From Prochilodus magdalenae (lineage: Eukaryota; Chordata; Actinopteri; Characiformes; Prochilodontidae): a stretch of DNA of 64,000 nucleotides. Positions 35,975 through 48,155 of this stretch are shown here, piece after piece. Position numbers and translations under genes: made by a program. The stretch covers positions 1 through 64,000 of the forward strand of contig JAMWET010005039.1 in the NCBI GenBank assembly GCA_024036415.1, in the 5' to 3' direction. A model generated the notes under the pieces. The model had not been told where the DNA came from, searched no databases, and saw only the letters and a program-made list of their open reading frames with translations. Numbering within the stretch: position 1 is the first letter of the stretch; the number at the start of each line of letters is the position of its first letter.

Positions 35975-37015
35975 TGTTACTCTACATACTTCAGTACATC
36001 TGAAGGTACATACTTTAGTACTGTTACTCTCCATACTTCAGTACATCTGAAGGTACATACTTTAGTACTGTTACTCTCCATACTTCAGTACATCTGAAGG
36101 TACGTACTTTAGTACTGGTACTCTCCATACTTAAGTACATCTGAAGGTACATACTTTAGTACTGGTACTCTCCTACATCTTCAGTACATCTGAAGGTACA
36201 TACTTTAGTACTGTTACTCTCCATACTTCAGTACATCTGAAGGTACGTACTTTAGCACTGGTACTCTCCATACTTAAGTACATCTGAAGGTACATACTTT
36301 AGTACTGTTACTCTCCATACTTCAGTACATCTGAAGGTACGTACTTTAGTACTGGTACTCTCCATACTTCAGTACATCTGAAGGTACATACTTTAGTACT
36401 GTTACTCTCCATACTTCAGTACATCTGAAGGTACGTACTTTAGTACTGTTACTCTCCATACTTAAGTACATCTGAAGGTACGTACTTTAGTACTGTTACT
36501 CTCCATACTTAAGTACATCTGAAGGTACGTACTTTAGTACTGTAACTCTCCATACTTAAGTACATCTGAAGTACATACTTTAGTACTGGTACTCTCCATA
36601 CTTAAGTACATCTGAAGTACATACTTTAGTACTGGTACTCTCCATACTTAAGTACATCTAAAGGTACATACTTTAGTACTGGTACTCTCCATACTTAAGT
36701 ACATCTGAAGTACATACTTTAGTACTGGTACTCTCCATACTTAAGTACATCTGAAGTACATACTTTAGTACTGGTACTCTCCATACTTAAGTACATCTGA
36801 AGGTACATACTTTAGTACTGGTACTCTCCATACTTAAGTACATCTGAAGTACATACTTTAGTACTGGTACTCTCCATACTTAAGTACATCTGAAGGTACA
36901 TACTTTAGTACTGGTATTCTCCATACTTAGGTACATCTTAAGGTAGATACTTTAGTACTGTTACTCTCCATACTTAAGTACATCTGAAGGTAGATACTTT
37001 AGTACTGTTACTCCA
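35975..37015 (+). repeat. 47-bp minisatellite, unit 2, about 22 copies
   Basis: The unit is the same as at 10008-10825. Several units lost two bases (CTGAAGTACAT). Confidence 0.9.
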
Positions 37016-37189
37016 GTGGAGGTCTACCGGGAGAAGCTTCTAGTAGTATGTAAGTGACTGACAGATGTTCAGTGGGGAGCTGAACTTCGCTTTATCAGTC
37101 GGGATCACTGTTGTTCTACTGTGTTCTCATCTTTGTTTGACGTTTCAGGCAGGGACTAGATCATTCCTGCCCTCGGCCTTTTACTATTA

Positions 37190-37785
37190 CATGTGTGGAT
37201 GTGTTTGAGGGGGATGTATTTGTGGACGGGTTTGAGGGGGATGTATTTGTGGACGGGTTTGAGGGGGATTTATTTGTGGACGGGTTTGAGGGGGATTTAT
37301 TTGTGGACGGGTTTGAGGGGGATTTATTTGTGGACGGGTTTGAGGGGGATGTATTTGTGGACGGGTTTGAGGGGGATTTATTTGTGGAGGGGTTTGAGGG
37401 GGTATTTATTTGTGGATGGGTTTGAGGGGGATTTATTTGTGGACGGGTTTGAGTGGGATGTATTTGTGGACGGGTTTGAGGGGGATTTATTTGTGGACGG
37501 GTTTGAGGGGGATTTATTTGTGGACGGGTTTGAGGGGGATGTATTTGTGGACGGGTTTGAGGGGGTATGTATTTGTGGACGGGTTTGAGGGGGATTTATT
37601 TGTGGACGGGTTTGAGGGGGATGTATTTGTGGACGGGTTTGAGGGGGATTTATTTGTGGATGGGTTTGAGGGGGATTTATTTGTGGACGGGTTTGAGGGG
37701 GATTTATTTGTGGACGGGTTTGAGGGGGATTTATTTGTGGACGGGTTTGAGGGGGATTTATTTGTGGACGGGTTTAAGGGGGACG
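37190..37785 (+). repeat. 27-bp G-run minisatellite, unit 2, about 22 copies
   Basis: The unit is the same as at 11100-11790 and lies in the inferred intron 1 of gene 3. Confidence 0.9.
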
Positions 37786-38616
37786 TATTAAAATGAAGAG
37801 GTTTAATATCTGCATGTACCGCAGTCAATTGCTTTAATTCCAGGTCTTCTTGAGTTCCAGTAAACCACATGCTGAATGTCCACTAAATTCAGCGTAATAA
37901 AATGTTTATAATTCATCTGTCATTATTAGCTTTTGTTCCTTTAATCCGTTTCCTGTTTTCCCGTTTCCTTTAGCATGTTGTGGTGCTAACGGTGCATGTA
38001 AACATTCTGTAAAGCCCCAAGGTACACCCCAGAAGGAGAAACCCTCTCCCACAGAACCCACTTTTCTCAGCTGCCTGAAACACCTTCAGTACCTTTCCAC
38101 TGTTACTCAGTGTTATCATCTTGTGACACAGTCCTTATTGCCCCGCCTACAAGCAAGCCGGGCACGCCCTCACACAATGCACAGCAACTACTGTAGGCCA
38201 GACAAACTGGTTGGAACAAAGTGGGTGAGCTGACCAATCAGAGGACACTGGGCTTATCTGAAGGCGTGAAGGCGGGGCTTAAGAACACAGGAGATCTAAC
38301 AGAGTGCTTCAGACTGAGGGTCAATGTACACTATACTATACTGAAGGAAAACTGAAGGTTCTGCTCTTGTAGAACCCAAAAAGCTAATTATCAACACTGA
38401 CAATCAGCAAAACAGGTGTCCTGTAAACGGGGTGATTGCTCAGACAGGCCCTGAGGGAATCAGGTCCTGATCCTGAATTCCCTTGCTTCATTCAGGACAT
38501 CGTAAAAAGGACACTCCCAGAAGCCACAAAGGTGAAAGACAGGTGATCGCTCCTGCTCCTGCTGTCTCCTCTCCTGGTCAGTACTGATGGTGTGGTTGTG
38601 TGTCTGTAGGTCAGTC

Positions 38617-41600
38617 ATGAAGTCCTGCAGCTCTGCTCTCTGCATCCTGGTCCTACTGATCATTACCTTCACTTCAGGTAAGTCCTGCACTGTCACTCCT
38701 TCATCCTTCCTCCCTCATCATTCCCCTGAAGACTGGATTTCAGATTCTCTGTGGTTTCTCAGGCTGGATTATGAATCTTCTTGATGGTTTACCGTCCTAA
38801 CACAGAGAAGTGTGTGTAGAACTCACTCTACATTGGCTTTATGTCTTTGCTGTTTTCTCTCTTTCAGGGACAGAACTTCAAAAGTGCCCCTCTCCAGTGA
38901 AGGTCAAGTTTAAGGAGACTGCTACCCTGACCTGCTCAGACAGCTGTTCTGATGTGGTCAAATGGACTATGTCCAGTAAACCCACTGAGGTTCTGGCTGA
39001 GTGTAATCAGACGTCCTGTAGATCAGTGAAGGAGGGATATCAGATGAACCGTGATCAGTACCTGAAGGGAGATCCCTCTCTCACCATCACTGCAGCTGAT
39101 TACAATAAGACAGGATGGTACACCTTCTGGTGTAACAAACTAGACATCGGTCGTGTGGATCTTCAGGTTGTGGGTAAGAGTTCCTGTGATTTCTTCACTG
39201 ATTGTTTAAATGCGGAGCTGTTCATGCAGGGTTAATATAGGCTAGGCGTCTGCCTGTTATCGGCCTGTGTTTTACAATATAACAAGAACCGTCTAATATG
39301 CAAATTTGACTAACATGTTCACAATAACCGACCATCAGCCGTTGTGTCTGTTTGACGTGTAGGTCCCGCAGATTTGCAGTGCAGGACCCCAACATTTTGG
39401 CTTTTCTCCAAAACATCATATATTATTAATGTTTTTTAACTTTTTTAAAGATGTAGAGAAGGTGAAGCACAGCATCACAGGATCACTCGTCATAGCCTAG
39501 CAACCTCAGAGGATCCCATCCTTGCATTACTGCTTCACAGCCTCACTGACACTGACTTGCACAGAGCACTATCATAGCCTCACCACATCACAGCCTCACT
39601 GACTTACAATATTACAACCTCACAGCATCACATCCTCACAGACCCAAACCTCTATCAGATATCTGAACAGTGTTAACTTACACACATAAGCAACTGTTTT
39701 TACAACTGGCCTTAAAACCGAAAGTGAAAGTGAGAGAGGGAGGGTGAGAAGAAACATCCAGCAGGCTAACCTGACTAACGCTCATCAGTGTCATGGTACT
39801 AAGTAGTCAACCACTAGCAAAGATATATTACCTGTCTGACTGATTATACAAGCTACATGAAAATGGACGCTCGCTGATGTGTAAATAACCAATCAGAATG
39901 AATCTAGAAAAACTTGTTATTTGTGACAAACTTACTCTTACTGTATATACCAGATGCTGGTGTTTGTGATTAATGAAGTTCCTGATGGTTTTTCTCTTCA
40001 GCTGTTAGAACTACACTTCAGATAAAGCCTGGTGAAACTCTAATGCTAAATCTAGCACGGTCAGATCCAGTGGAGGTGCTTTATAACAGGACAGATGGAG
40101 CTGGACCATCCAGAGTTCAGATCTGTACAGTGAATGGAAGCTCACTACAGTGTAAACCTGAATATGAACACAGAGCAAATCTAGCACCTTTTCTTCCACC
40201 CGCCCTGGAGCTGAGACAAATGACTCCATCTGACAGTGGAGTTTACTGGATAGTGGACAAAAGGAATGGAAAGGACATTCACATCTACACAGTGGAAATA
40301 ACCCTTCAAACCCAGTCTCCTCATTTTGAGGGCCGGGTGCCTGGCTGTCTTCTAGCCAGCATTACTTCAGGACGGTTTTAGCTACAGATATGATACAGGG
40401 ATTCCAGGAATCAGCAGAACTTACTGTAGCCAGCTCTGCTTTTAGTCTTCACCACTCAATACAGGCTTAACACTGAGTCACCGCTATCACTAAACAGCCT
40501 CCAGCAGGACTCGGTAGCTCTATCCAGAGTGATTTCATCCAGCTGTGGTGAAGTATCAGAGAGTAGTCCTGCTTATATGACCACCTGAACTCCTCTCCAT
40601 GTCTAATCTCCATATCTCTGGTTATATCCTCTGTACACATTACAGAGTGGGTGTTGGGGTGTCTGATTCAGTTCCCTCTCAAATTCACGCTCCCCTTAAC
40701 GAGTAAAGTCCTCTAGAGCCCACGTTCTCCGAGCAGAGATAAGCACCGGTCACCACTGGAGCTACAGAAAGCTGAAAGGTCCAGGGTCAGTGTTAATCCT
40801 GGTTTTGATGCTGATCGGATCCTAAAACTGCTTCCTAAGACTTTCTGACCCTTACTGCTTCCTGTAGTTTCAGTGCTGGGTGAATGTGCAGGTCCGTATC
40901 TTCCTGTATGTGTGACTTTGAGGGGGAACCCAACTGGACCCAACACTGGAGGTTCTCCTGGGTTCTCTGAGTGAGTGTAGAGAGTAGTACAGCACTGTGA
41001 TTCCTCAAAGCGCTCTGGAAAACGAAGGATGAGGGATGTGGGAATGAGGGATTCTCAGTGTACACCTAAAAACACTGAGCGTCTTCATTTCACTGTGATT
41101 TATTAGTGTTGGGTATCAGAACACTGTGTTGGGTTCTGTACTGAGTGTATCTGCTGGTACCTAGTGCTGATACAGTGGAACCGGGGTTCAGCTCATGCTC
41201 AGCTGGTGCTCTCAGCATCTACATCTCTGAGAGAGCTTTGGGGTGGAGGGGTGGGGATGAGGGTACAGTGGGGTCTGCTCTAATACTCAAGTCTGGGTTA
41301 ATTCCCATTAAACACCCAGGAGTTTAAAATAAAAGTGATCAGGAATTAATAAATCTATAAATCTATTTAATAATAATAAATATACTTTAAATAGTAATAT
41401 CCTTCACTTTTATCTTTTAATGTTCATTAATTTCAGGTATAAAATCAGATAAAATTAAGAATTAAATGTAAAATAATTTCAGAATTGTGGAGCTTTTGTT
41501 TCGGGGCTCAGGAAGACAGTCTAAGACCTGTCCTGGGTTTTAGTCCTCAGCATGGACCCAGCAGGACGGAGTATCAGTAATAAACATGGCCGCCTCCTTC

Positions 41601-42255
41601 TATTAAATTATTCTCCTCAGTAATAAGAACAGAATGATCCACCATGACAGTGACTGTATCTCCAGCTCTCAGAGCCTCTAGTCTAGTGGTGTATGATGGG
41701 ATATGGGAGCTGGAGTGGTTTGATTGTATGCGTATATATAAAGGTGATAAATTAGAGAGAACTAAATAGAGTTTTGGTCTAAATGAATAAAGATATTAGC
41801 AGTATTTCAGAATGTACATGTCCGACAGTGAGAGATCTGATAGAGCAGTGTCTCCTGGTAATAACAGTATATGGGATGTGTGACTGTGTCCTGTAGATTC
41901 TCTATTACTGTAAGTGTTGTTATAACTATGTAATAACCAGAACAGGGGGACTGTAGTACTGTAGGGTGGTAAGTGGTAAGAGGTATGTAGTCCCATCTTC
42001 TCCTTCTGTACAGTCAGAATTCACTAAGCAGGAGTCTGTGCTGAGCTTTAATGCTGGTTTACCTGAAACTCACTGTGGTACTGACCTGTGTTCCTGTTTT
42101 TTTATCAAACAGATCCTGGTTTACCAGTGTGGGTGATTGTGCTGATTGTAGTACTTGTAGCTGTGATCCTGGTCCTATTGGTGGTGATTCTGCTCTGCTG
42201 GAGAAGAAATTGCCAGCCACGGTCTAGTACTGCAAGAACAGCAAACTACTACTAA
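38617..42255 (+). CDS. IgSF gene 3: paralogue of gene 1, exon 3 end rearranged, different tail
   Basis: Exon 1 is 38617-38677 (signal peptide MKSCSSALCILVLL) and exon 2 is 38868-39173 (Ig1: C-strand KW, NQTSC, F-strand WYTFWC). Exon 3 starts at 40002 (Ig2, DSGVYWIVDK). The last exon is 42113-42255 (helix VIVLIVVLVAVILVLLVVIL, then a 17-residue tail ending NYY). All junctions are phase 1, as in gene 1. The problem is exon 3. Where gene 1 has a donor at 14247, gene 3 diverges near 40306 into about 1.67 kb of unrelated sequence. The flank of that donor (GTATGTAGTCCC) reappears only near 41980. No good donor lies before the in-frame TAG at 40379-40381. Unless a cryptic donor is used, the transcript would encode a soluble two-domain protein of 248 residues, and an AATAAA at 41328 could end it. 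Either the gene is broken or gene 1 carries a secondary deletion. The tail shares nothing with that of gene 1. Confidence 0.6.
41328..41333 (+). terminator. AATAAA inside the sequence that splits gene 3 exon 3
   Basis: An AATAAA lies between the end of the gene 3 exon 3 open frame (40381) and the transmembrane exon (42113). It could end a short, secreted-form transcript. A lone hexamer in AT-rich DNA is weak evidence. Confidence 0.2.
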
Positions 42256-42439
42256 GAAAACTGAGTCACAACATAAACAGTCTCTCTGGAAACACACGGT
42301 GGACGTCTGTGTCTGAGACTACTGTTTACTTAGCTGATCTTTAATTCCCATCAGACCATCACCCAGCCAGACACGGAAGTACATATATTCTTAAGTTCGG
42401 ATAGCCAATCAGCATGCAGCTGACAGAATCCTGACAGAA

Positions 42440-42525
42440 TACTTTTACTCATTTTATTTACATTTATATTTACATTTAAGGCATTTAGCAGACACTCTTA
42501 TTCAGAGCGACTTACAACCTCAGTG
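42440..42525 (-). mobile_element. SINE tail fragment, reverse orientation
   Basis: GGCATTTAGCAGACACTC followed by TTATTCAGAGCGACTTAC is the reverse complement of the SINE tail at 62109-62150. The head is not clear. It sits about 200 bases after the stop of gene 3. Confidence 0.6.
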
Positions 42526-42879
42526 TTCCGTTGGATAATGTTTCCCAGCTAGTATAAAAGGTTAGAGCCTAGAACTCACCATGAGCTCAGACACTGTCAG
42601 AACCAGGGCCCGAACTGATACCTCGAGGGAACAACACACAGACATAAGCATAAGTGCACTACCTGGCAACCCAACCCAGGCACCTGTACCTGTATTCTCT
42701 GCCCTCGTTTAGTTTGTTCTTGCAGGGTCGCTTGTCAAGAACATTCTTCCCAAAAACACAAGTATGTTCTTCCTGTTCTCTTTATTGACCAACACACTCT
42801 GACTGTGTTCAGACTGCAGGTGAATCAGACTTTGTCAGATCTTTTGAGAAGACAAAATATATTTATATTCACAAATATA

Positions 42880-44766
42880 ATGATATTTGTGATCAGATCA
42901 GCCTGGAACGCTGGATTTCTCCACATAGTCCATCATGTCGGTTCTGTGTCTCCATTGTGGTTGTATGTAAATGTTGGGGGTGTAAATATTAACGAGTCTG
43001 TTCTGTAACAGTTTAGGTGTTAAGTTAGTGTTAGGGTCACGGTGTATCGGTTCTATGTACTGAACTCTCCTTATTCTGCTACGACTGTGTGAACACAGTT
43101 CTACACCCCACACTGCTGATTAGACTCTGTGTTTCATTCCCACTTCTGTGTAAGGTCTAGGAATGTGAGTAGAGCTGCCTGCAGGTGGGTGGGCACGCTG
43201 CACAAAGGCTTGTTTATTTAATGGGGATGTACTTGTTCTTGTCTTGGGTCCAGCTTTCACAGTGTTGTACTAGAAACCATAGCCCAGCGTTTTACTAATG
43301 TTTGATTTTAATAAATGTTTTAAGATCTATTTGTCTGTTCTTCATGCTTTTATCACTTCAACATCAGCTCAGCCTTTTAATGTCACACGTTACTCCTGAT
43401 ATATAACGGGGGGTCCTAACTGGAGAACGTTGTAGCTCAGATTTTAAACTGTGCTTTTCCAGGGGGACTTGATTTCTGACCACTCAGGTGGATTTGATCT
43501 GCTGATTGGAGACTAATGATTTGATCTGCTGATTGGCACCAACTTATGGAGTGGTGCCACACCATCAAACCCTGAGAAGATTCTGAACTGTGTGTTGAAG
43601 TGTAAAAGATTTGACTGTCCAGGTAATATCATTAATACGGTAAAAACACGGTATTAAACCCTAACTGGAGTACAAATCACCAGTACCCTCAGGGTGTTGG
43701 ATCCCAACTCTACATTCTCTCTGAAACCGACACCGCCTTCTATTGAGATCGGGCCAATTTCAGTCTGGGAACATGGTTGCCTGGGAACTGGTCTAACTGG
43801 AAATGAAGGGAAAAGGTCTGTATGGGGGAATTCCTGCCTTCATCAGGAACACCAGCGCTGTTATAATAAGAGGCCCGTTAAATTATACTGGTAATTATAA
43901 GTCTGCTTGATTCAAGGGAACATTATAGCTTTATCAAACATGCTATGTATTTATACTAGTGCTTTAATAATAATAATAATAATAATAATGTTGAAGGTTA
44001 AGATTTATGAGTGCTGAGTCTGGAGGGTCACACACATCAGGCTACGTTCCATAAACTAAGCCATTTCGGTACAGCTAGTCCTATACCACCAGTCTGTCAG
44101 GACCTCAGGAGTTGTTTCTGACCAGCGCGCTCCAGCATGTTGTAGGACAGCTCGTTTAGTTTCGGGTTCTTCTTCCAGCAGATCATGGTTAACCCACACG
44201 TAAGGCCGTAACGGGGTATTTAGGGGTGTGTGCGTCGGTATGAACTCGCACTGGACGAGTGCTCTGACCTTAACCTACAGTCTGATTGTGGACGGGTCTC
44301 CTCTCTTCTTTTGACGCCAGAGAAAGGAATGATCAGCTAAACCCGTAACGAAGGTCAGTAACACCTCATTCACTATCTGACGTATAGTAATAACAATCCC
44401 TTTATAATCACTCAATAATGTTTACAGTGACCTTCCTGAAGAATACGAGAGGTCCCCTATACAGCCATACGTCTCTGTGAGCCATCTGTTCCACTGACCA
44501 GTCTACAGACTGCTCTGCTGAGGACTGTCACTCTATTTGCGGATGTGCTCATGAGCCTTTTAAGGTTGTTGACTAAAGCAAACACATGATGGACAGTGTT
44601 CAGTAGAGTACAGTGTAGGGATCTAGAGTTAATAATAATGGAGAATATAATCCTTCATAGTTTAGATACTGTACACTGGGTGGTGTATTTCAGTGCTGTT
44701 ACTATGTAGTGTTAGTAAATCAGGTCCATTAAATACAAACAAACAATTCAGTAATAATAATAAATA
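42880..44766 (+). other. 3' flank of gene 3, no gene seen
   Basis: It is the counterpart of 15360-16320. The first AATAAA after the gene 3 stop in a reasonable position is at 43310. Short frames lack support. Confidence 0.5.
43968..43990 (+). repeat. AAT microsatellite
   Basis: About seven AAT units in the 3' flank of gene 3. Confidence 0.85.
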
Positions 44767-46741
44767 TAGCCGCATGCGGCAATTGAGGGTCCTAGCACGT
44801 CGTAAGTCCACTGAGGCCTTTTGGACCAGCAAGGCCTCACGAGTCCTAAAGCAGTTTGGACCTTGTTTCTAGATCTATCAAGATAATACAGGCTTTACAG
44901 CTCAGGCAGTTTTCATGTCGTTTGGGACCGTGTCATTCGTTTGTATTCATCCAAAAAGGAACATCTCACTTTCAGCTCAGTGTTGTAGAGGCCCACTGAG
45001 AACTGTTCAACTGCGTTTAAACCCTTGAGGCCTCAGAAGGCTTAAAGCAGTTTGGACCTTGTTTACAGACAGAGAGGTAAAACTTATAGGAAGTGGGAGT
45101 TTATCTTCAGGTCTTCATTCGCCATAAATAATCAGCAGTGGTCTATTAACATTATAGAGGCTGAGGCTTATGTGTACAGGCCCTTATAGCATTAGGGACT
45201 ATTGTGGCACACAGAAGTGAAGACTAAAGACCTTAGATTAATTCAGAAAGCCTCTAAGTATTAAGATCATTGATCAGGGGCCTGAGACAGACATGTGTAC
45301 CAAGTTTCATTGAGATTGACCTTTAACCCTTGGTTTTATAAGCTGTAAATTCTGAACGAATAGGTCAAAATAGCAGAGCAGTAGTCCATTTTCTGACACA
45401 ATGTGTAATTACAAAGTTGTGCAGGACTGAGAGCTGAATCGAATGACATCAGATGGTTGGCTATAGATTGTGTAATAACATTGTAATAAGCATTTTAGTG
45501 ATTTTTAGTATTTTTAAATGCTATAGCGCCCCCTAAAGGCCAAACTGCACCAAATTTTGTACATCTCATCAGAGTCTTAGTTGCCACATGTCTATTAAAT
45601 ACTGAGTTGATCTGAGTAAAGACTGAGGAGTTATAGCGATATAGGCTGTAATTTCCAAGGCCGAAGTGATTTGTTGATTTATAGAAAGCATGCTAAGTAC
45701 AAAAGTCAACTTTTTTTTGATAATAATTTACCTAGAGACTCCACAGAGTATTTTAAGACCAGTTGGAAATGGCTATGATCAAAATCCAGGGACTAGTTTG
45801 AAAAGTAGCATTTTTAAACCTTTAATGATTAAAAAATAACTATACATTTTTGTAACACAATTGTATTGACAAAGTTGTTTAGAATATTCCAGTGCATGAT
45901 GGTAATGCATTTGTTTGAGATTAGGTTGAATTTTGTATGAGAGACACCCGATTTTCCAAAATAGCGCCACCTAGTGGCCAAATCTTTCAAAATTTTACTG
46001 GCTGTTACAAAGACATACCAGTGAAGTTTTATGTTGATTGGTTAATGTTAAGCCTATCAAATACCTGCTGAAAGCTGATTGGCTAATGGCGTCCATAAAT
46101 TTTAATGTATCAAATCGTCCTTAAAGATTCACTTATAGACTGTGTCAAAGATGAAGCGTGCAAAGTTTCAGCTCGATCGGACTTACGGTTGCTGTGATAC
46201 AGTTATGTAGCCTTTATAGCGCCCCCTATAGATGTAATTGCGCCAAACTTGATAGGCCACCTCAGAATCATGTCCTGAACCAAAATCCAAAGTTTCAAAT
46301 TTTTTGGATGAAGCATGTTTGAGTTACAGAATTTTTTATTAATTAAGTATTTTCTCGAAAGGGTTCATTTGCATATGGCCGCCATTTTGTTTACAAAAGA
46401 TCTAAGTGGGCGGAGCTTAATGGTCCAAATGGCAAAGTGATAGGTTTTGACCCAAGGAATCTGGGAAAAATGTCAATTTGTCTGGCAAAATTTTGGTTTA
46501 GGAGTTATAAGCCAAAACGTATTTTGGTTTGCTATAGCGCCACCTTGAGGCCAATCAGGGCCATTCTTTGTGGCTGAGTCATTTCACTGATATTGTACCT
46601 TCCTACCAAGTTTCGTGTTTGTAGGTATTAAGGTCTTGGCTCTACAACGCGTTTCAGCCGAGAAAAAGAAGAAGAAGAAGAAGAAGAAGAAAAATCCTAA
46701 CAAATACAATAGGGTCCCTGCACTACGTGCTAGGACCCTAA
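44767..46741. mobile_element. About 2-kb non-autonomous TIR element, common fish type
   Basis: AGGGTCCTAGCACGT (44786-44800) is the exact inverted partner of ACGTGCTAGGACCCT (46725-46739). The interior repeats phrases such as TATAGCGCCCCCTA and CACCAAATTTTGTACAT and ends in a GAA microsatellite. There is no transposase. A target duplication (AATAAA on each side) is possible but lies in AT-rich sequence. Unit 1 lacks the element. Confidence 0.6.
46666..46692 (+). repeat. GAA microsatellite
   Basis: A short GAA run near the right end of the TIR element. Confidence 0.9.
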
Positions 46742-48116
46742 TAAAATGATATGATTATATTTCTGACGATGAGTTATATACATATACCCCTGTGTTTATG
46801 CAGTGTACTTAAAAATTCTTTCATAAACTAAAAAATAGGCTAGAAGTATATAGTAAGTACTTGTAGGTTTACTTTTATTGTAATTTACAGTATATTTAAA
46901 TAAAAAACTTAGATGTAAACTAGAATATAACTGGGCTAAAAAAATATAACTACAGGTTCACTTTTATTGCAGTTTACACTATCGTTAGGGTACAAAATAC
47001 AGTATAGATGTAAACTAGTTTGTGTACTCTAAGTGTAGTACTCTTACACCTACAGTACATTTAGAATTACGCTTTTATAAACTAAAAGTGGACTAATATT
47101 TCATAATTAGTACACCAGCTGGTTTACTTCAGGTATACTTATATCTACTACTAACTACTTTCATAGAGTATAAGAATGTGAGGTAGAAGTATATAACTAG
47201 TCACTACTCTTACACCTAAATTATACTTTTATAAACTAAAAGTAACTACTAAATATTAAAATCCTGCACTCGCACAGGCTACTACTACTGATTCAGGAAG
47301 GTGGCAAACTTCTTGCCATGACTTTTTTACAAATCTTCTCAGTTTACCTGAAAATATGAATGTAGCTCATCTAGACCATGAATGACATTCAAACCTGCTG
47401 CTCCCGGCGGTGTTTAGTTGCCATCTTGCTGGTGCTGTGTTAAACTCTGCATACTCATTTCCAGTCCTGCAGTCTGAAATCAGAGCAACCCCTATACATG
47501 CACTAAGAATCCGATTACTGAGCTACAGTCCAGCTCTCCTTATTAGATTGGACTTCTAGGCCCTAATGCTGTTTACATGGTTAGCTGAATAACCAGTCAG
47601 CTGCAGAAAGAGGATTCCGATCAGATTACTGAGTACATTGTTTAATGTTAGCACACTTGCTAGTACTGCACTTCTGCAGTACTACATATCAGCCCTGCAC
47701 GGAGCTGATGAAGTTCTAGTCTCAGAAGACCAGACCTCTACATGTGTTCAGCAGGGTTAGGATGTAATGGAACCCAAGTACCTGAATATTTATTCCTGAA
47801 TACAGAAATTACATATCCGTATCCCTTTAAGTAGAGGCAGCTTCCAGAAACACCATCAGAGTAAACAAGCCTATAAACAGATTCTTTAAAAACACTTGTG
47901 ACTGAAAGCTGGGGAATGGACATTTAACTGGCATGGTGCTAGAACAAAAACACAGGAGGAGCCAGCAGTATGAATATGAGTGATGACATATATATATATA
48001 TATATGGTGTTATGACACGCAGAGCGGGCTGCTGGCTGCTAAAGCATGCAGTTCTGTGGTTGAATGATGAACATCCTGTTTGATGAACATCCTCCTCTCA
48101 ATCTTGGGTCCTACAG

Positions 48117-48155
48117 TTCAGATAGAGCCTGACGCAGCTCTGGTGCGGGATGGGG
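48117..48155 (+). pseudogene. Relic of Ig2 exon (exon 3 5' end), unit 2
   Basis: This is the unit-2 counterpart of the relic at 17762. It follows a CCTACAG acceptor-like site, reads as QIEPDAALVRD and breaks at the same GGGGTTTAG point into about one and a half 34-bp repeat units. Confidence 0.55.
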
